Shown here in pieces: positions 55,388 to 64,000 of a stretch of 64,000 nt of DNA (positions within the stretch are counted from its first letter, which is position 1; the number at the start of each line of letters is the position of its first letter). Position numbers and translations under genes: made by a program. The DNA is from Methylococcales bacterium (GTDB lineage Bacteria; Pseudomonadota; Gammaproteobacteria; Methylococcales; Methylomonadaceae): contig JAQTPT010000006.1 of assembly GCA_028712795.1 (NCBI GenBank), forward strand, positions 45,004 through 109,003. Direction: 5' to 3'. Below the pieces are notes generated by a model. The model searched no databases. It was not told the DNA's origin and saw only the letters and a list, made by a program, of their open reading frames with translations.

Positions 55388-55942
55388 CTATTGTTTTACA
55401 GAAAGCCTGGCAGTTCCGGAATTATTTAAGTGCGCGCCCAGACGTATAGCGACATAGGACTCTTTTGTGTTATCCGTTGTGCTCACTTTGGTTTCAACAC
55501 CGACCCCACAAACATGTAATTGGCTATCTAAAATTGCAATTCTTGAATTGTGATTTTCATTAACTGTTTTAGTACTAAAATGCTTAAATGAATTTCCGGC
55601 CGGTAACGTATTAGCTGGGTCATCCAGTTTGCTCGTATCAACTACCACAGTTCCATCGGGAAGCGCGATTATCAGGCGGCCCTTCGCAAGTTTTGGGTCT
55701 GTTGCAACAACGCGGGCAAATTTTAGCAGGAGTGCATAAGTTGCTTGGTCCTTAACGGCATCAAGCTTGGTTTTTAATGCAGCAGTGTCTAGTTTAAGAA
55801 TATTGTACAACTTGTTATAAGTTGCGTCTGTTACTATAAGGCCCGGGACTTCCGGCGCACACTCTACTGCTGCAGAAACGTTGAAACTCGTAAAAAATAA
55901 GGCGGCAAGCACCAAAAGGAATTTATGGGTGGGTGTTTTCAT
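55388..55942 (-). CDS. Secreted protein of unknown function
   Basis: 184 residues. Signal peptide FLLVLAALFFTSFNVSAA, then a helical part (YNKLYNILKLDTAALKTKLD) and a second part with strands like a small sensor domain (GRLIIALPDGTVVVDTSKLD, SRIAILDSQLHVCGVGVE, YVAIRLGAHLN). The second half resembles dCACHE/PAS-like extracytoplasmic folds by eye, but no family is certain. It stands alone near the cytochrome-porin gene, which diverges from it. Confidence 0.55.
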   Translation of the reverse strand: MKTPTHKFLLVLAALFFTSFNVSAAVECAPEVPGLIVTDATYNKLYNILKLDTAALKTKLDAVKDQATYALLLKFARVVATDPKLAKGRLIIALPDGTVVVDTSKLDDPANTLPAGNSFKHFSTKTVNENHNSRIAILDSQLHVCGVGVETKVSTTDNTKESYVAIRLGAHLNNSGTARLSVKQ

Positions 55943-56868
55943 GTGTGATATCCAAAATTTTGTTTTTATAATTTAAAGATACAGAACTACTCTGCTTGAA
56001 AGTAGAGTAATTATGTTTTCGGTTATATTCGACATAAAATCATATCAAAAGCAACACGACTCTTATGCCTTTTAAATTCTATCAACCGATCATTACACAC
56101 TGGTTACTATTGTATTAATGTTTGATGACAGAAGCCAAATGTTGTCGTTGACTAATCCGGGCTTGTCCGCAACAATCAGGCATTAGGCGCTAATTATGTA
56201 ACTAACGACAACACGTTGTTTCTCTGTTGAGCCTTACGCAGCAAGTCCTAGGGTTTCATAAGGGTACGATGTTGTTCCTGGCGTAGTGTTAGGTAATGTC
56301 TATCAATCTGGCTAATATTTTTCGGGGGTCGGCCCGAGAGGTCGAACCACTCCGGCGAGTAGCAGCTTAATGACCTTGTCTCGCAGCACGAGATAAGCGC
56401 GCATGGTGTGAACCCCAGAGGGATCAGCGCTCCAGGCAACGTTGTTAAATATTCTCACCCCACTACAACACAACATTTTGATAAAGGTGGGGTGAACATT
56501 GCCTGTCTTAATAAAAAACTACCCACTGAATGGAGCAAGTTTTCAGGTTCACTTAAGCTTTATCTGACAAAATAAGATAAGCTTCGCTCTATATTGCGCG
56601 GATATAAGAGGATTATTTTTCTAATAATAATAATGACGCCTGATTGGCATTAATTTTTGTTTAACGTTCTTTATTTTTTGTGACAAGTTTCAATTTAATA
56701 GATTGGTTTTATAGTCACCGTCATTACGTTCGTGATGGATGTCGATCAATCAGTTCAATATTTTGAATCTAATTAAAGTTCCGTAAACAAAAGTTTCCCG
56801 CCTATCCGCCCTAACGCTTGCCGTTAATAAATGGTCATGATTTCGAAATTAAAAATTAGATAAATAAT
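55943..56868. other. Long intergenic region with a probable mobile-element fragment
   Basis: About 925 bases. On the minus strand near 56230-56450, frames joined across a shift read YLVLRDKVIKLLLAGVVRPL, then DRHYLTLRQEQHRTLM and GLAA, a recurring protein-like tail that looks like the end of a widespread transposon-associated protein; the family is uncertain. The right end includes the promoter region of the cytochrome-porin gene. No RNA gene seen. Confidence 0.45.
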
Positions 56869-58269
56869 ATGAAGACTCCTTTTAAACAAACGTACGATGC
56901 TCGCTTTTTTCTGGTATCGCTGATGCCACTCGCATCGGTTATTCTACTAACGAGTCCTGACACAGAGGCTTTGCCGAGTTTTTCCCGTCAAACTGGTCAA
57001 AATTGCAGTGTCTGTCATACCCAATCCTTCGGACCAAACCTGACGCCTTTTGGTCGTGATTTTAAGCTGGGTGGTTATACGATGGGCGGAGGCAGTGGCA
57101 CCGCCGCCAAACTGCCGGCACTCAGCGGCATGGCCTTGGGGTCATTTACCAATACTCAAAAAGACCAGACAGTTCAAAGTGAAAGCCAACCAGATGGAAC
57201 GCTTCCACCTGGCTGGAAGGGAAACAACAATTTCACTTTTGACCAGGCATCGCTGTTTTATGCCGGTCGTATTTATGGCAAGGTTGGCGCATTTAGTGAG
57301 TTAACTTTTGACGGCTTTGCGAATCGGCTTAGCATGGGTAACGCCGATATCCGGTTTGCCGACCGATTAGATTTGGACGATACCTCCCTTCCATTTGATT
57401 TGGACTTCACTTACGGCATTTCTTTAAATAACAATCCAACCGTACAGGACTTGTGGAATACCACGCCAGTCTGGGGGTTTCCTTATACTGGCAGTGGGGT
57501 ACAGCCTAGTGTAGGAGCGACGCCATTGATTGATGGAGCCTTGGGGTCTCAAGTGGGCGGCGCGACCGCTTATACGATGATTAATAATCTGCTGTATCTG
57601 GAAGCCGGGGCTTATGGTTCATTTTCGAGCAGCACCCAGAATTCATTCGGTATCGCCGGGCCTGACAGGGTTAGCCTTAACGGCCCGGCGCCCTACTGGC
57701 GAGTAGCATTGCAACATGACTGGAAAGGCCACTATTTTCAGTTAGGGCACTACGGGATGATTGCCAATGTTGTCCCTGGACGTGACAGCACCTACGGTAC
57801 AAATAATTATACCGATGTCGCTGTCGATGCGACTTATCAGTACCTGGCAAATCTGAAACACATCTTTGAAGCCAAAACGACTTATATTTATGAATATCAG
57901 AATCTATCGGCAAGTCGCGGAGCGGCAGGTGACCCCTCTACAGGCAACACGTATCTGGGGACGTATAGACTCAATCTCGCTTATACCTTCGACCAAACGT
58001 ATGGTTTGACTTTTGCGTATAACCAAATAAACGGCTCACACTCTCCCATACTTAACGACGTGGGTGCAATCGTTGATCAAGTCAGACCCAACAGCAAATA
58101 CTACACAGCAGAACTGGTTTATGTCCCGTTTGGCAAGGACAGTTCGTATTTATATCTTATGAACTTGCGCACCAGCTTGCAATATATTGGCTATTCTCAA
58201 GCGAATGGAACAAATACTGATGCACAATTTAACAACACTTTCATGGTGAACGGTTGGCTGTCATTTTAA
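56869..58269 (+). CDS. Cyc2-like fused cytochrome-porin
   Basis: 466 residues. A signal region (FFLVSLMPLASVILLTSPDT) leads into LPSFSRQTGQNCSVCHTQSF, then GPNLTPFGRDFKLGGYTMGG: one c-type haem site (CSVCH) in the exact setting of the Cyc2 signature (F-x-R-Q-T-G-x-x-C-x-x-C-H ... F-G-R-x-F-K). The remaining 400 residues are alternating, Tyr/Asn-rich strands ending in Phe, as in a 16-strand outer-membrane barrel. Cyc2 proteins carry electrons across the outer membrane and are iron oxidases in Fe(II)-oxidising bacteria. In a methanotroph the partner is unknown. The membrane cytochrome downstream is probably linked. Confidence 0.78.
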   Translation: MKTPFKQTYDARFFLVSLMPLASVILLTSPDTEALPSFSRQTGQNCSVCHTQSFGPNLTPFGRDFKLGGYTMGGGSGTAAKLPALSGMALGSFTNTQKDQTVQSESQPDGTLPPGWKGNNNFTFDQASLFYAGRIYGKVGAFSELTFDGFANRLSMGNADIRFADRLDLDDTSLPFDLDFTYGISLNNNPTVQDLWNTTPVWGFPYTGSGVQPSVGATPLIDGALGSQVGGATAYTMINNLLYLEAGAYGSFSSSTQNSFGIAGPDRVSLNGPAPYWRVALQHDWKGHYFQLGHYGMIANVVPGRDSTYGTNNYTDVAVDATYQYLANLKHIFEAKTTYIYEYQNLSASRGAAGDPSTGNTYLGTYRLNLAYTFDQTYGLTFAYNQINGSHSPILNDVGAIVDQVRPNSKYYTAELVYVPFGKDSSYLYLMNLRTSLQYIGYSQANGTNTDAQFNNTFMVNGWLSF

Positions 58270-58411
58270 TTTGAATTATCCCTGCTGCATAAGTTGGGTT
58301 AATTCGGTTTTCCCATCAAACGTGGGCAAGGCAAAGGTGGCCTTGCCCATGTCTATTTGCAGAAAATTTAACCATCGCGTTATTCTCTATTCCCACTGCT
58401 TAGGAGTCATG

Positions 58412-59176
58412 ATGTTCAAAGAAATACGGCAAGAAAGAAGAAAATATATACGCTTTAAAGATATTTCCGTTAGTGAAAGAATTTTAAATACGGTGTTCCT
58501 GCTCACCATTGGGTTGGGTTATCTGATGGCTCTTGCCAACATGTATTACACCCATCAGGGTCTTGACGGCAAGGCCGGGCTCTCGGTTGAAGATGTTGTC
58601 ATCAGTTATCACGGGTCTAATAATCAAACGCGTTTAGGCACGGCAATTAGCGGGATTATGAAATCCAACCTGAGATATGCAAGCGACAAAGATGTCATCA
58701 TGCAATGGATTCATCACGGTGCGGATGAGTCGGAATACAACGAAAAAGTGGCGCCCATTTTAAATCGGGATTGTGTATTGTGCCATACACCGAGCATTAA
58801 CCCTTCTTTACCTGATTTAACGCATTACGCTACGGTATCCGAGGTTGCACATGCCGGTGGCGTAACGTTACCTACCTTAGTTCGCGTCTCTCACATCCAT
58901 TTATTTGGCATTGCCTTCATCTTATTTTTTATAGGCAAAATCTTTTTGCTTTGTGATATGAACGTTTACATAAAAAGAATTGCAGTTGTGATTCCCTTTG
59001 CGGCGATGTTATTGGATATTTTATCTTGGTTTATATCCAAAGAGATTTCCTCATTCGCTTACGTGGTCATTTTTAGTGGGGCATTAATGGGAATCTCCAT
59101 GGGCATGCAAATCCTGGTCAGCATTTATCAAATGTGGTTTTATTCCAGAATAGACAATGACCCTAAGAATTTGTAA
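58412..59176 (+). CDS. Inner-membrane monohaem c-type cytochrome
   Basis: 254 residues from MFKEIRQERRKYIRFKDISV; AGGAG is five bases before this ATG. One membrane span (about 25-47) precedes a periplasmic part with VAPILNRDCVLCHTPSINPS carrying one CxxCH haem site. Three further spans follow, the first with RVSHIHLFGIAF containing two His. Membrane-bound monohaem proteins of this layout commonly occur near electron-transfer genes; no name is certain. It follows the cytochrome-porin by 140 bases on the same strand and could link it to the quinone pool or a periplasmic carrier. Confidence 0.7.
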   Translation: MFKEIRQERRKYIRFKDISVSERILNTVFLLTIGLGYLMALANMYYTHQGLDGKAGLSVEDVVISYHGSNNQTRLGTAISGIMKSNLRYASDKDVIMQWIHHGADESEYNEKVAPILNRDCVLCHTPSINPSLPDLTHYATVSEVAHAGGVTLPTLVRVSHIHLFGIAFILFFIGKIFLLCDMNVYIKRIAVVIPFAAMLLDILSWFISKEISSFAYVVIFSGALMGISMGMQILVSIYQMWFYSRIDNDPKNL

Positions 59177-59336
59177 GTAAGCAGTAATGTTGGATTAATT
59201 TGTTTTTTTCGCACTTAGGCAGGCTTTGTGCCTATTCTGACAAAACACCAAAGCGGCGCGGTTATTTCATTAACACACTATTTTATTTATGATGTACCGT
59301 TTTAATCGATAATGTAAACGGTTTTTAGGATAAAAA

Positions 59337-61184
59337 GTGGGTTCCGGAATTTCACAAAACAGTTTTGATGCCGCTGCATTTTTAAAGAATCTGACCACTC
59401 GCCCCGGCATTTATACCATGCTGAATGACAAGGGTGAGATCATTTACATAGGCAAGGCCAAAAACCTTAAAAACCGCGTTTCGAGCTATTTTAAAACGCA
59501 AACGGCATCGATCAAACAGCAGATGATGGTGACTAAGTTGGCCGCCATTGAAGTGACGGTGACGCATACTGAAGGTGAAGCGTTATTGCTGGAATCTCAG
59601 CAAATCAAACGGCATAAACCCCGTTATAATATCTGTTTAAGGGATGATAAATCCTTTCCTTATATGTTCCTGTCCAGTGAACAGGACTTTCCGCAAATCA
59701 CATTTCATCGCGGCGCAAAAAATAAAAAGGGTCGCTATTTTGGCCCTTATCCCAGTTCTGGCGCTGTCAGGGAAAGCTTGAAGTTACTGCAAAGGCTATT
59801 TCCCATCCGCCAGTGCGAGGATGCTGTTTATAGCAACCGGACAAGACCTTGCCTGCAATATCAGATAGAGCGCTGCACTGCGCCCTGTGTGGGGCTGATT
59901 GATAAACAAAGCTATGCGCTGGACGTTGAAAGTACTGTGATGTTTCTGGAAGGGAAGGGCGAACTGTTGATTGACCAGTTGATTGCCAAGATGGAGAAGG
60001 CAGCAGCCAATCTTGATTTTGAGCAGGCAGTTGGGTTCAGGGATCAGATTGCAAAATTGCGCACTATACTGGAAAAGCATTTTGTTTCTGGAGAAAAGGG
60101 CGATGTGGATATTATCGCTTGCGCCAGCAAAGCCAACGTAGCGTGCGTGCAAGTGTTTTTTATCCGTAACGGACAGCATTTGGGCAATAAAGTATATTTC
60201 CCCAAAATGACTGATGCGCATGATCCGGCGGCTATCGTGCAGGCGTTCATACCCCAATATTATCTGGATAAACCGGTGCCTTATGAATTGATAGTCAGTC
60301 ACGAACTGGAAGAAGCTGAGTTATTGGCCGAAGTTTTGACCAGTCAGGCAAAGCACCCGGTCGCTATAGCTTTTAATGTTAGAGGCGAGCGTTTAAAGTG
60401 GCTGCAAATGGCTTCTACGAATGCCGAAAATTCATTGTTAAGCAAGTTGTCGGATAAACAGGGCATTTATGCCCGGTTTCTCAGTTTACAAGAGGAATTG
60501 GGTTGTAAAGACCTGCCTAAGCGTTTGGAATGCTTTGATATTAGTCATACACAAGGCGAGCAGACGGTTGCATCCTGCGTGGTTTTTGACAGAGAAGGGC
60601 CGGTAAAATCAGCTTATCGGCGTTTCAATATCACAGGGATCACCGGCGGTGACGATTATGCGGCCATTCATCAAGCGGTTCTCAGACGCTTTAAGCGGCT
60701 GAAACTGGGTGAGCATGAGGCGCCTGATATTCTGCTTATCGACGGCGGCAAAGGTCAGGTGTATCAAGCGCAAAAGGCATTAGCGGAATTGGACATAAAC
60801 AATGTTATGATAGTCGGCGTTTCCAAGGGGCCGGATAGAAAGCCCGGCATGGAAAAGCTGATCCTGGTTGATCAGGATCAGCCGATCGGGATTACGCCAG
60901 GGGCTAGCGGTTTGCTGTTGATTCAGCACATTCGCGATGAGGCGCACCGGTTTGCAATAACAGGGCATAGACAACGCCGCGGTAAGGCATCTAAACAATC
61001 GGTGTTGGAAACTATTCCAGGGCTAGGATCCAAGCGACGGCAGCTTTTATTAAAACAGTTTGGGGGGCTGCAAGGCATTTCATGCGCTGGCGTAGATGCG
61101 CTTTGCAGTGTGGGCGGCATAAGCCGGCAGTTGGCACAACGGATTTACGAACTATTTCATCATCAAGATGACGATTCAATTTAA
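59337..61184 (+). CDS. uvrC: Excinuclease ABC subunit C
   Basis: 615 residues with a GTG start; AGGA lies six bases before it. UvrC cuts both sides of a DNA lesion in nucleotide excision repair. Visible: the GIY-YIG nuclease domain (RPGIYTMLNDKGEIIYIGKA), the UvrB-binding UVR motif (ANLDFEQAVGFRDQIAKLR), the RNase H-like domain with ECFDISHTQGEQTVASCVVF and DILLIDGGKGQ, and C-terminal helix-hairpin-helix (SVLETIPGLGSKRRQLLLKQ). It overlaps pgsA by 17 bases. Confidence 0.96.
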   Translation: MGSGISQNSFDAAAFLKNLTTRPGIYTMLNDKGEIIYIGKAKNLKNRVSSYFKTQTASIKQQMMVTKLAAIEVTVTHTEGEALLLESQQIKRHKPRYNICLRDDKSFPYMFLSSEQDFPQITFHRGAKNKKGRYFGPYPSSGAVRESLKLLQRLFPIRQCEDAVYSNRTRPCLQYQIERCTAPCVGLIDKQSYALDVESTVMFLEGKGELLIDQLIAKMEKAAANLDFEQAVGFRDQIAKLRTILEKHFVSGEKGDVDIIACASKANVACVQVFFIRNGQHLGNKVYFPKMTDAHDPAAIVQAFIPQYYLDKPVPYELIVSHELEEAELLAEVLTSQAKHPVAIAFNVRGERLKWLQMASTNAENSLLSKLSDKQGIYARFLSLQEELGCKDLPKRLECFDISHTQGEQTVASCVVFDREGPVKSAYRRFNITGITGGDDYAAIHQAVLRRFKRLKLGEHEAPDILLIDGGKGQVYQAQKALAELDINNVMIVGVSKGPDRKPGMEKLILVDQDQPIGITPGASGLLLIQHIRDEAHRFAITGHRQRRGKASKQSVLETIPGLGSKRRQLLLKQFGGLQGISCAGVDALCSVGGISRQLAQRIYELFHHQDDDSI

Positions 61185-61731
61185 TATACCTACCAATCTT
61201 ACGCTGTTAAGAATCGCGTTAATTCCTTTGTTAACCGTGGTTTTCTATTTGCCCTGGCACTATTCCAATCTGGCTTGTACGGTGATTTTTGTGTTAGCTG
61301 GCTTTACCGACTGGCTGGATGGTTATTTAGCCAGAAAGATGCAGTTGGAAACCCCTTTTGGCGCTTTTTTAGATCCGGTCGCTGATAAACTAATGGTCGC
61401 CATCGTTCTGGTTTTGATTGTTCAGCAGCAGGCAACGCCAACCTTGGCTATTGCCGCCGCTATTATTATCGGGAGGGAAATAACGATTGCCTCGCTACGG
61501 GAATGGATGGCTGAAATCGGCCAGCGAGCAAAGGTTAAAGTCTCTCAATTAGGTAAATGGAAAACCACTTCACAAATGGTGGCCATTGGCATGTTGTTAT
61601 ACCGTGAGGATTTGTTCGGCATGCCCATAAACCAGATGGGTTATGGACTGTTGTATATTGCTGCGGTATTGACGTTATGGTCTATGATCAATTATCTAAG
61701 CGCCGCTCTGGCAGTCATTAAGGAAAAATAA
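61168..61731 (+). CDS. pgsA: CDP-diacylglycerol-glycerol-3-phosphate 3-phosphatidyltransferase
   Basis: 187 residues. Makes phosphatidylglycerophosphate for phosphatidylglycerol and cardiolipin at the inner membrane. The CDP-alcohol phosphatidyltransferase motif is complete: DWLDGYLARKMQLETPFGAF followed by LDPVADK (D-G-x2-A-R-x8-G-x3-D-x3-D). Four or more membrane spans. The start lies inside the end of uvrC, as in many Gammaproteobacteria where uvrC-pgsA are paired. Confidence 0.95.
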   Translation: MTIQFNIPTNLTLLRIALIPLLTVVFYLPWHYSNLACTVIFVLAGFTDWLDGYLARKMQLETPFGAFLDPVADKLMVAIVLVLIVQQQATPTLAIAAAIIIGREITIASLREWMAEIGQRAKVKVSQLGKWKTTSQMVAIGMLLYREDLFGMPINQMGYGLLYIAAVLTLWSMINYLSAALAVIKEK

Positions 61732-61882
61732 GCACGCATAACCCTTGGGTTTATGGTCTAAAGGTTTTATTTTTTGGCTTAAAACTTTACGATAGGGCTT
61801 AACCCTAAATGCCCTCACTGAAGTTGAAAGCCATTTTTTTAACACAAACAAATACAGAACATTGTTACGCTGCGACAAAAAA

Positions 61883-62482
61883 ATGGATCAGGAAATAGAA
61901 ATCATTCAGGCGAAAGCTGAAACACAGGACGAGATATTACTGGCGGCTCTAAAACTGTTCGCCACAAAAGGATATTTCACTACATCATTAGTTGATATTG
62001 CCCAGGCTCTGGGCATGAAAAACACCAGCCCGATTTATCATCACTTTAAAAATAAACAGATGATTGCAGCGCGGCTTTATGCCAATATTTTCGATAGTTT
62101 CAATATTTCTGTCGATGAAATAAGACGTAGAAATCAAAAATCATCCGAGCAATTACGCGGTATTGTCGATTTATTTTTCAAGCTGACTGATGACGCGCCC
62201 GACGTTATGCAGTTTTTGCTGATTTTAAAGCTCAATGAGTTTTTACCTGAGGAAAAACCGGTTCTGGAAACAGCGGCCTTCGTAAAAATTATTAAAATCA
62301 TTCAGTCGGGTATAACGGCTGGGGAAATAAGTGATATTGATCCGCAACTGGCCAACGCCTATTTTTTCGGTATTATCAATAACACCCTGCGGTTGGTGTT
62401 GACAGGTGGGCTGGATAAAAAAGCCGATGCCTATTTGTCGCAAACCTGGCTTGCGGCCTGGAATGTTATTGCTAAAAAATAA
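61883..62482 (+). CDS. TetR-family transcriptional regulator
   Basis: 199 residues. The N-terminal helix-turn-helix reads LLAALKLFATKGYFTTSLVD, then IAQALGMKNTSPIYHHFKNK. The C-terminal ligand domain is unassigned. An upstream TTG at 61862 would add seven codons; the ATG at 61883 has only a weak site (the sequence before it is A-rich). No obvious efflux or enzyme gene is next to it, so its target is unknown. Confidence 0.85.
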   Translation: MDQEIEIIQAKAETQDEILLAALKLFATKGYFTTSLVDIAQALGMKNTSPIYHHFKNKQMIAARLYANIFDSFNISVDEIRRRNQKSSEQLRGIVDLFFKLTDDAPDVMQFLLILKLNEFLPEEKPVLETAAFVKIIKIIQSGITAGEISDIDPQLANAYFFGIINNTLRLVLTGGLDKKADAYLSQTWLAAWNVIAKK

Positions 62483-62496
62483 TCGTAAAAACAGCT

Positions 62497-62682
62497 ATGG
62501 GTGATGTTGTTCAGTTTAAGCGTCAAACAGTAGCCGAAAGACATAAAGGCAGCACTTTGTGCCGCAGTGGTTTTCATCAATGGGAAGTCCTTAAAGAAAA
62601 ACAGTTTGATGTCAAACAGGGAAAATTGATCACAGTTTACCAATGTGCGCGTTGTGCAAAAATAAAATCTAAAGCGTTGTAA
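62497..62682 (+). CDS. Small zinc-ribbon-like protein
   Basis: 61 residues beginning MGDVVQFKRQTVAERHKGST. Cysteines in LCRSGFHQW and QCARCAKIKS suggest a minimal metal site. It starts 14 bases after the TetR stop, so it may share its transcript. No clear ribosome site. Family not recognised. Confidence 0.5.
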   Translation: MGDVVQFKRQTVAERHKGSTLCRSGFHQWEVLKEKQFDVKQGKLITVYQCARCAKIKSKAL

Positions 62683-62788
62683 TGATATGGAGCCTGTGCT
62701 TTTCAAAAAGGCAAAAACGCGCAAGGTTTTCACAAGCCGGCAATCAAGATGTTAGCCCCTTTTTCCCCAATTTAGCAGATAATTCAAG

Positions 62789-63505
62789 GTGACTTTTAAC
62801 GGCAGATGCTTGTTTACGCTTTGTGTATGTAGCTTTATATTCTTTTCATCACCAACAGAAGCTAAAGGTTCAAAAGCGCATCCGCTCAAAAAGATAGACA
62901 CTACGCCTTCCACCCGCGATGAAGACGTGTGGACTTTTACGCTGGAATCGAATATGTATCGTGGTACGGTATATCTGAACCCTATGCTTGATTTTTCCTC
63001 GAAAGGGGGCTGGGATGTACAGATAGCTTCTTACAATATCCCTGTCTACGGCGGCGGAGCTCAAAATTTCGAATGGGACAGCTACGTCAATATGTCGAAA
63101 ACCTTCGATATAAGCACGCGGTTTAAAGCTCTGATCGGAACGCAGAACGGAACCACGGCCTTAAGCCAGACTCATCATCTGCATAACGTCGAATACGGCC
63201 TGATCATTTATGCGCCGGCGCCTAATTCGAACATTCACTTCGGGCCGTACTGGGCTAATAAGGCGTTGAGTGTAACCACGAATGTAGTTGGCTATACCGC
63301 CGGGTTTAGCTTTGAGCCAGTAAAAAACAGGATAACGGTACAGGGCGATTACTTTAGCGGAAGAAGCAATGTCTCTGGCGCAATCGTCAACGTATATTTC
63401 AAATTTGTTCCCCAGGCGCAGATCTATGTAGGCGTTGGCGTGCCGGAAACGAATTCCGGGAATGAATTCTATGGCACGGTAGGGTTCAGTCTGGCCTCAA
63501 AATAA
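62789..63505 (+). CDS. Secreted barrel-like protein of unknown function
   Basis: 238 residues with a GTG start and a signal peptide (CLFTLCVCSFIFFSSPTEA). The mature part alternates polar and aromatic residues in strands (DVWTFTLESNMYRGTVYLNP, then YGLIIYAPAPNSNIHFGPYW and QIYVGVGVPETNSGNEFYGT) and ends FSLASK, as in small outer-membrane or periplasmic beta-barrels. No ribosome site is strong. Function unknown. Confidence 0.6.
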   Translation: MTFNGRCLFTLCVCSFIFFSSPTEAKGSKAHPLKKIDTTPSTRDEDVWTFTLESNMYRGTVYLNPMLDFSSKGGWDVQIASYNIPVYGGGAQNFEWDSYVNMSKTFDISTRFKALIGTQNGTTALSQTHHLHNVEYGLIIYAPAPNSNIHFGPYWANKALSVTTNVVGYTAGFSFEPVKNRITVQGDYFSGRSNVSGAIVNVYFKFVPQAQIYVGVGVPETNSGNEFYGTVGFSLASK

Positions 63506-63918
63506 TATTAATTTTCAACAAAATCGATCAGGTTGCAACCATAGTTACAGGAAAAATTGTCTGGCCAATGATTGCAGCGCTGAGGATTAGGCTGCCGCCA
63601 GCGTTTTTTGTTTTGATATGAAACGTGACTTGGGGAAGTCTTCGAGGAAAAACAAGTGGTTTGGTTTATGGACTTAAACAAATCCAAAATTTTTTTTGAT
63701 AACGATGCTATTTCATTTTTTTGGAGTTGAAGAGGGCATTGGAAAAAGAAGCAATTCCGGCAACGTTCAAGAAAGTGACTTGAAATAGCTTGATGCAGCC
63801 ATAAGTGTCGTTTGTGGGGCTTCTTGCCCGCATTTATCATTACAGGTGTTTTAAAGGTTGATTTTTATGCAGCGGATCACATTGCATCAAGTCTTTGTTG
63901 TCTGTATCCTGCACATCC
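63506..63918. other. Gap before rlmH
   Basis: About 410 bases. A 110-codon minus-strand frame (63508-63840), starting MINAGKKPHKRHLWLHQAIS and containing a Cys pair and many Arg/Asn, fills most of it, but there is no good ribosome site and no recognisable family; it may be decayed DNA. The rlmH promoter should lie near the right end. Confidence 0.4.
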
Positions 63919-64000
63919 ATGCAAATAAATCTGATTTCAGTAGGAAATCGTATGCCGGGCTGGGTGCAGCAGGGTTACGATGAATATGCCAAACGCTTAC
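63919..64000 (+). CDS. rlmH: Ribosomal RNA large-subunit methyltransferase H, 5' end
   Basis: First 27 codons only, cut by the window edge. The translation MQINLISVGNRMPGWVQQGY then DEYAKRL fits the start of RlmH (typically KLQLVAVGTKMPDWVQTGF...YxxR), which methylates pseudouridine 1915 of 23S rRNA. Short but distinctive. Confidence 0.8.
   Translation, partial: MQINLISVGNRMPGWVQQGYDEYAKRL

Noticed and set aside
63508..63840. 110-codon minus-strand frame
   Set aside because: No ribosome site or family; kept only as a note in the gap entry.

Overview
The window reads as chromosomal DNA of a type I (gammaproteobacterial, Methylococcales-like) methanotroph. Four gene sets point that way: the tetrahydromethanopterin formyltransferase/hydrolase genes fhcB-A-D-C, a pyrophosphate-type phosphofructokinase, a molybdenum-nitrogenase cofactor-assembly operon (nifE-N-X and companions), and a bacterial sterol operon whose CYP51 is fused to a ferredoxin, an arrangement known from Methylococcus capsulatus. 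The genus cannot be fixed from the sequence alone.

Layout. 1-5.7 kb: fhc genes on the minus strand, split between fhcA and fhcD by two PIN-domain toxin-antitoxin pairs and a possible 32-residue peptide. 5.9-11.2 kb: housekeeping and unknown genes (DUF6164, DUF1415, a TPR protein, surE-pcm, an Smr protein, a GNAT enzyme). 11.3-19.7 kb: one long, tightly packed minus-strand nif operon. It starts at a sigma-54 promoter with a NifA-type upstream site and runs nifE, nifN, nifX, the DUF269 gene, a CCE_0567-type metalloprotein gene, two ferredoxins, a TPR protein, two unknowns, a DUF4213/DUF364 protein and a GlcF-like iron-sulfur protein. 19.9-30.3 kb: an MFS transporter, a choice-of-anchor P-like secreted protein, a PhnA/YjdM protein, a decayed glycogen-debranching gene, a dynamin-like GTPase and an HTH plus nuclease-like protein. 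30.3-38.1 kb: pfp, then the sterol operon (CYP51-ferredoxin, an NTF2-like protein, oxidosqualene cyclase, squalene monooxygenase). 38.4-45.4 kb: envelope proteins (glycine-zipper lipoprotein, Rap1a/Tai protein, lipoproteins, MscS channel, lipase-like lipoprotein, a small secreted helical protein). 45.4-55 kb: a broken IS1634-type transposase, radC, a SYLF lipoprotein, two tandem secreted helical paralogues, an SDR, a peptide transporter and an IS110-type remnant. 55.4-64 kb: a secreted protein, a Cyc2-like cytochrome-porin next to a membrane monohaem cytochrome, uvrC-pgsA, a TetR regulator, a barrel-like secreted protein and the start of rlmH.

The genes serve C1 oxidation (fhc), sugar-phosphate metabolism (pfp), nitrogen fixation (nif) and sterol membrane lipids. 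The observations most worth following are the Cyc2-like cytochrome-porin and its membrane cytochrome neighbour; two palindromic repeats inside nifE that encode the same peptide in frame; the unusual tail of the nif operon; the NTF2-like gene in the sterol operon; and the toxin-antitoxin insertion in the fhc genes. No rRNA, tRNA or CRISPR array was seen.
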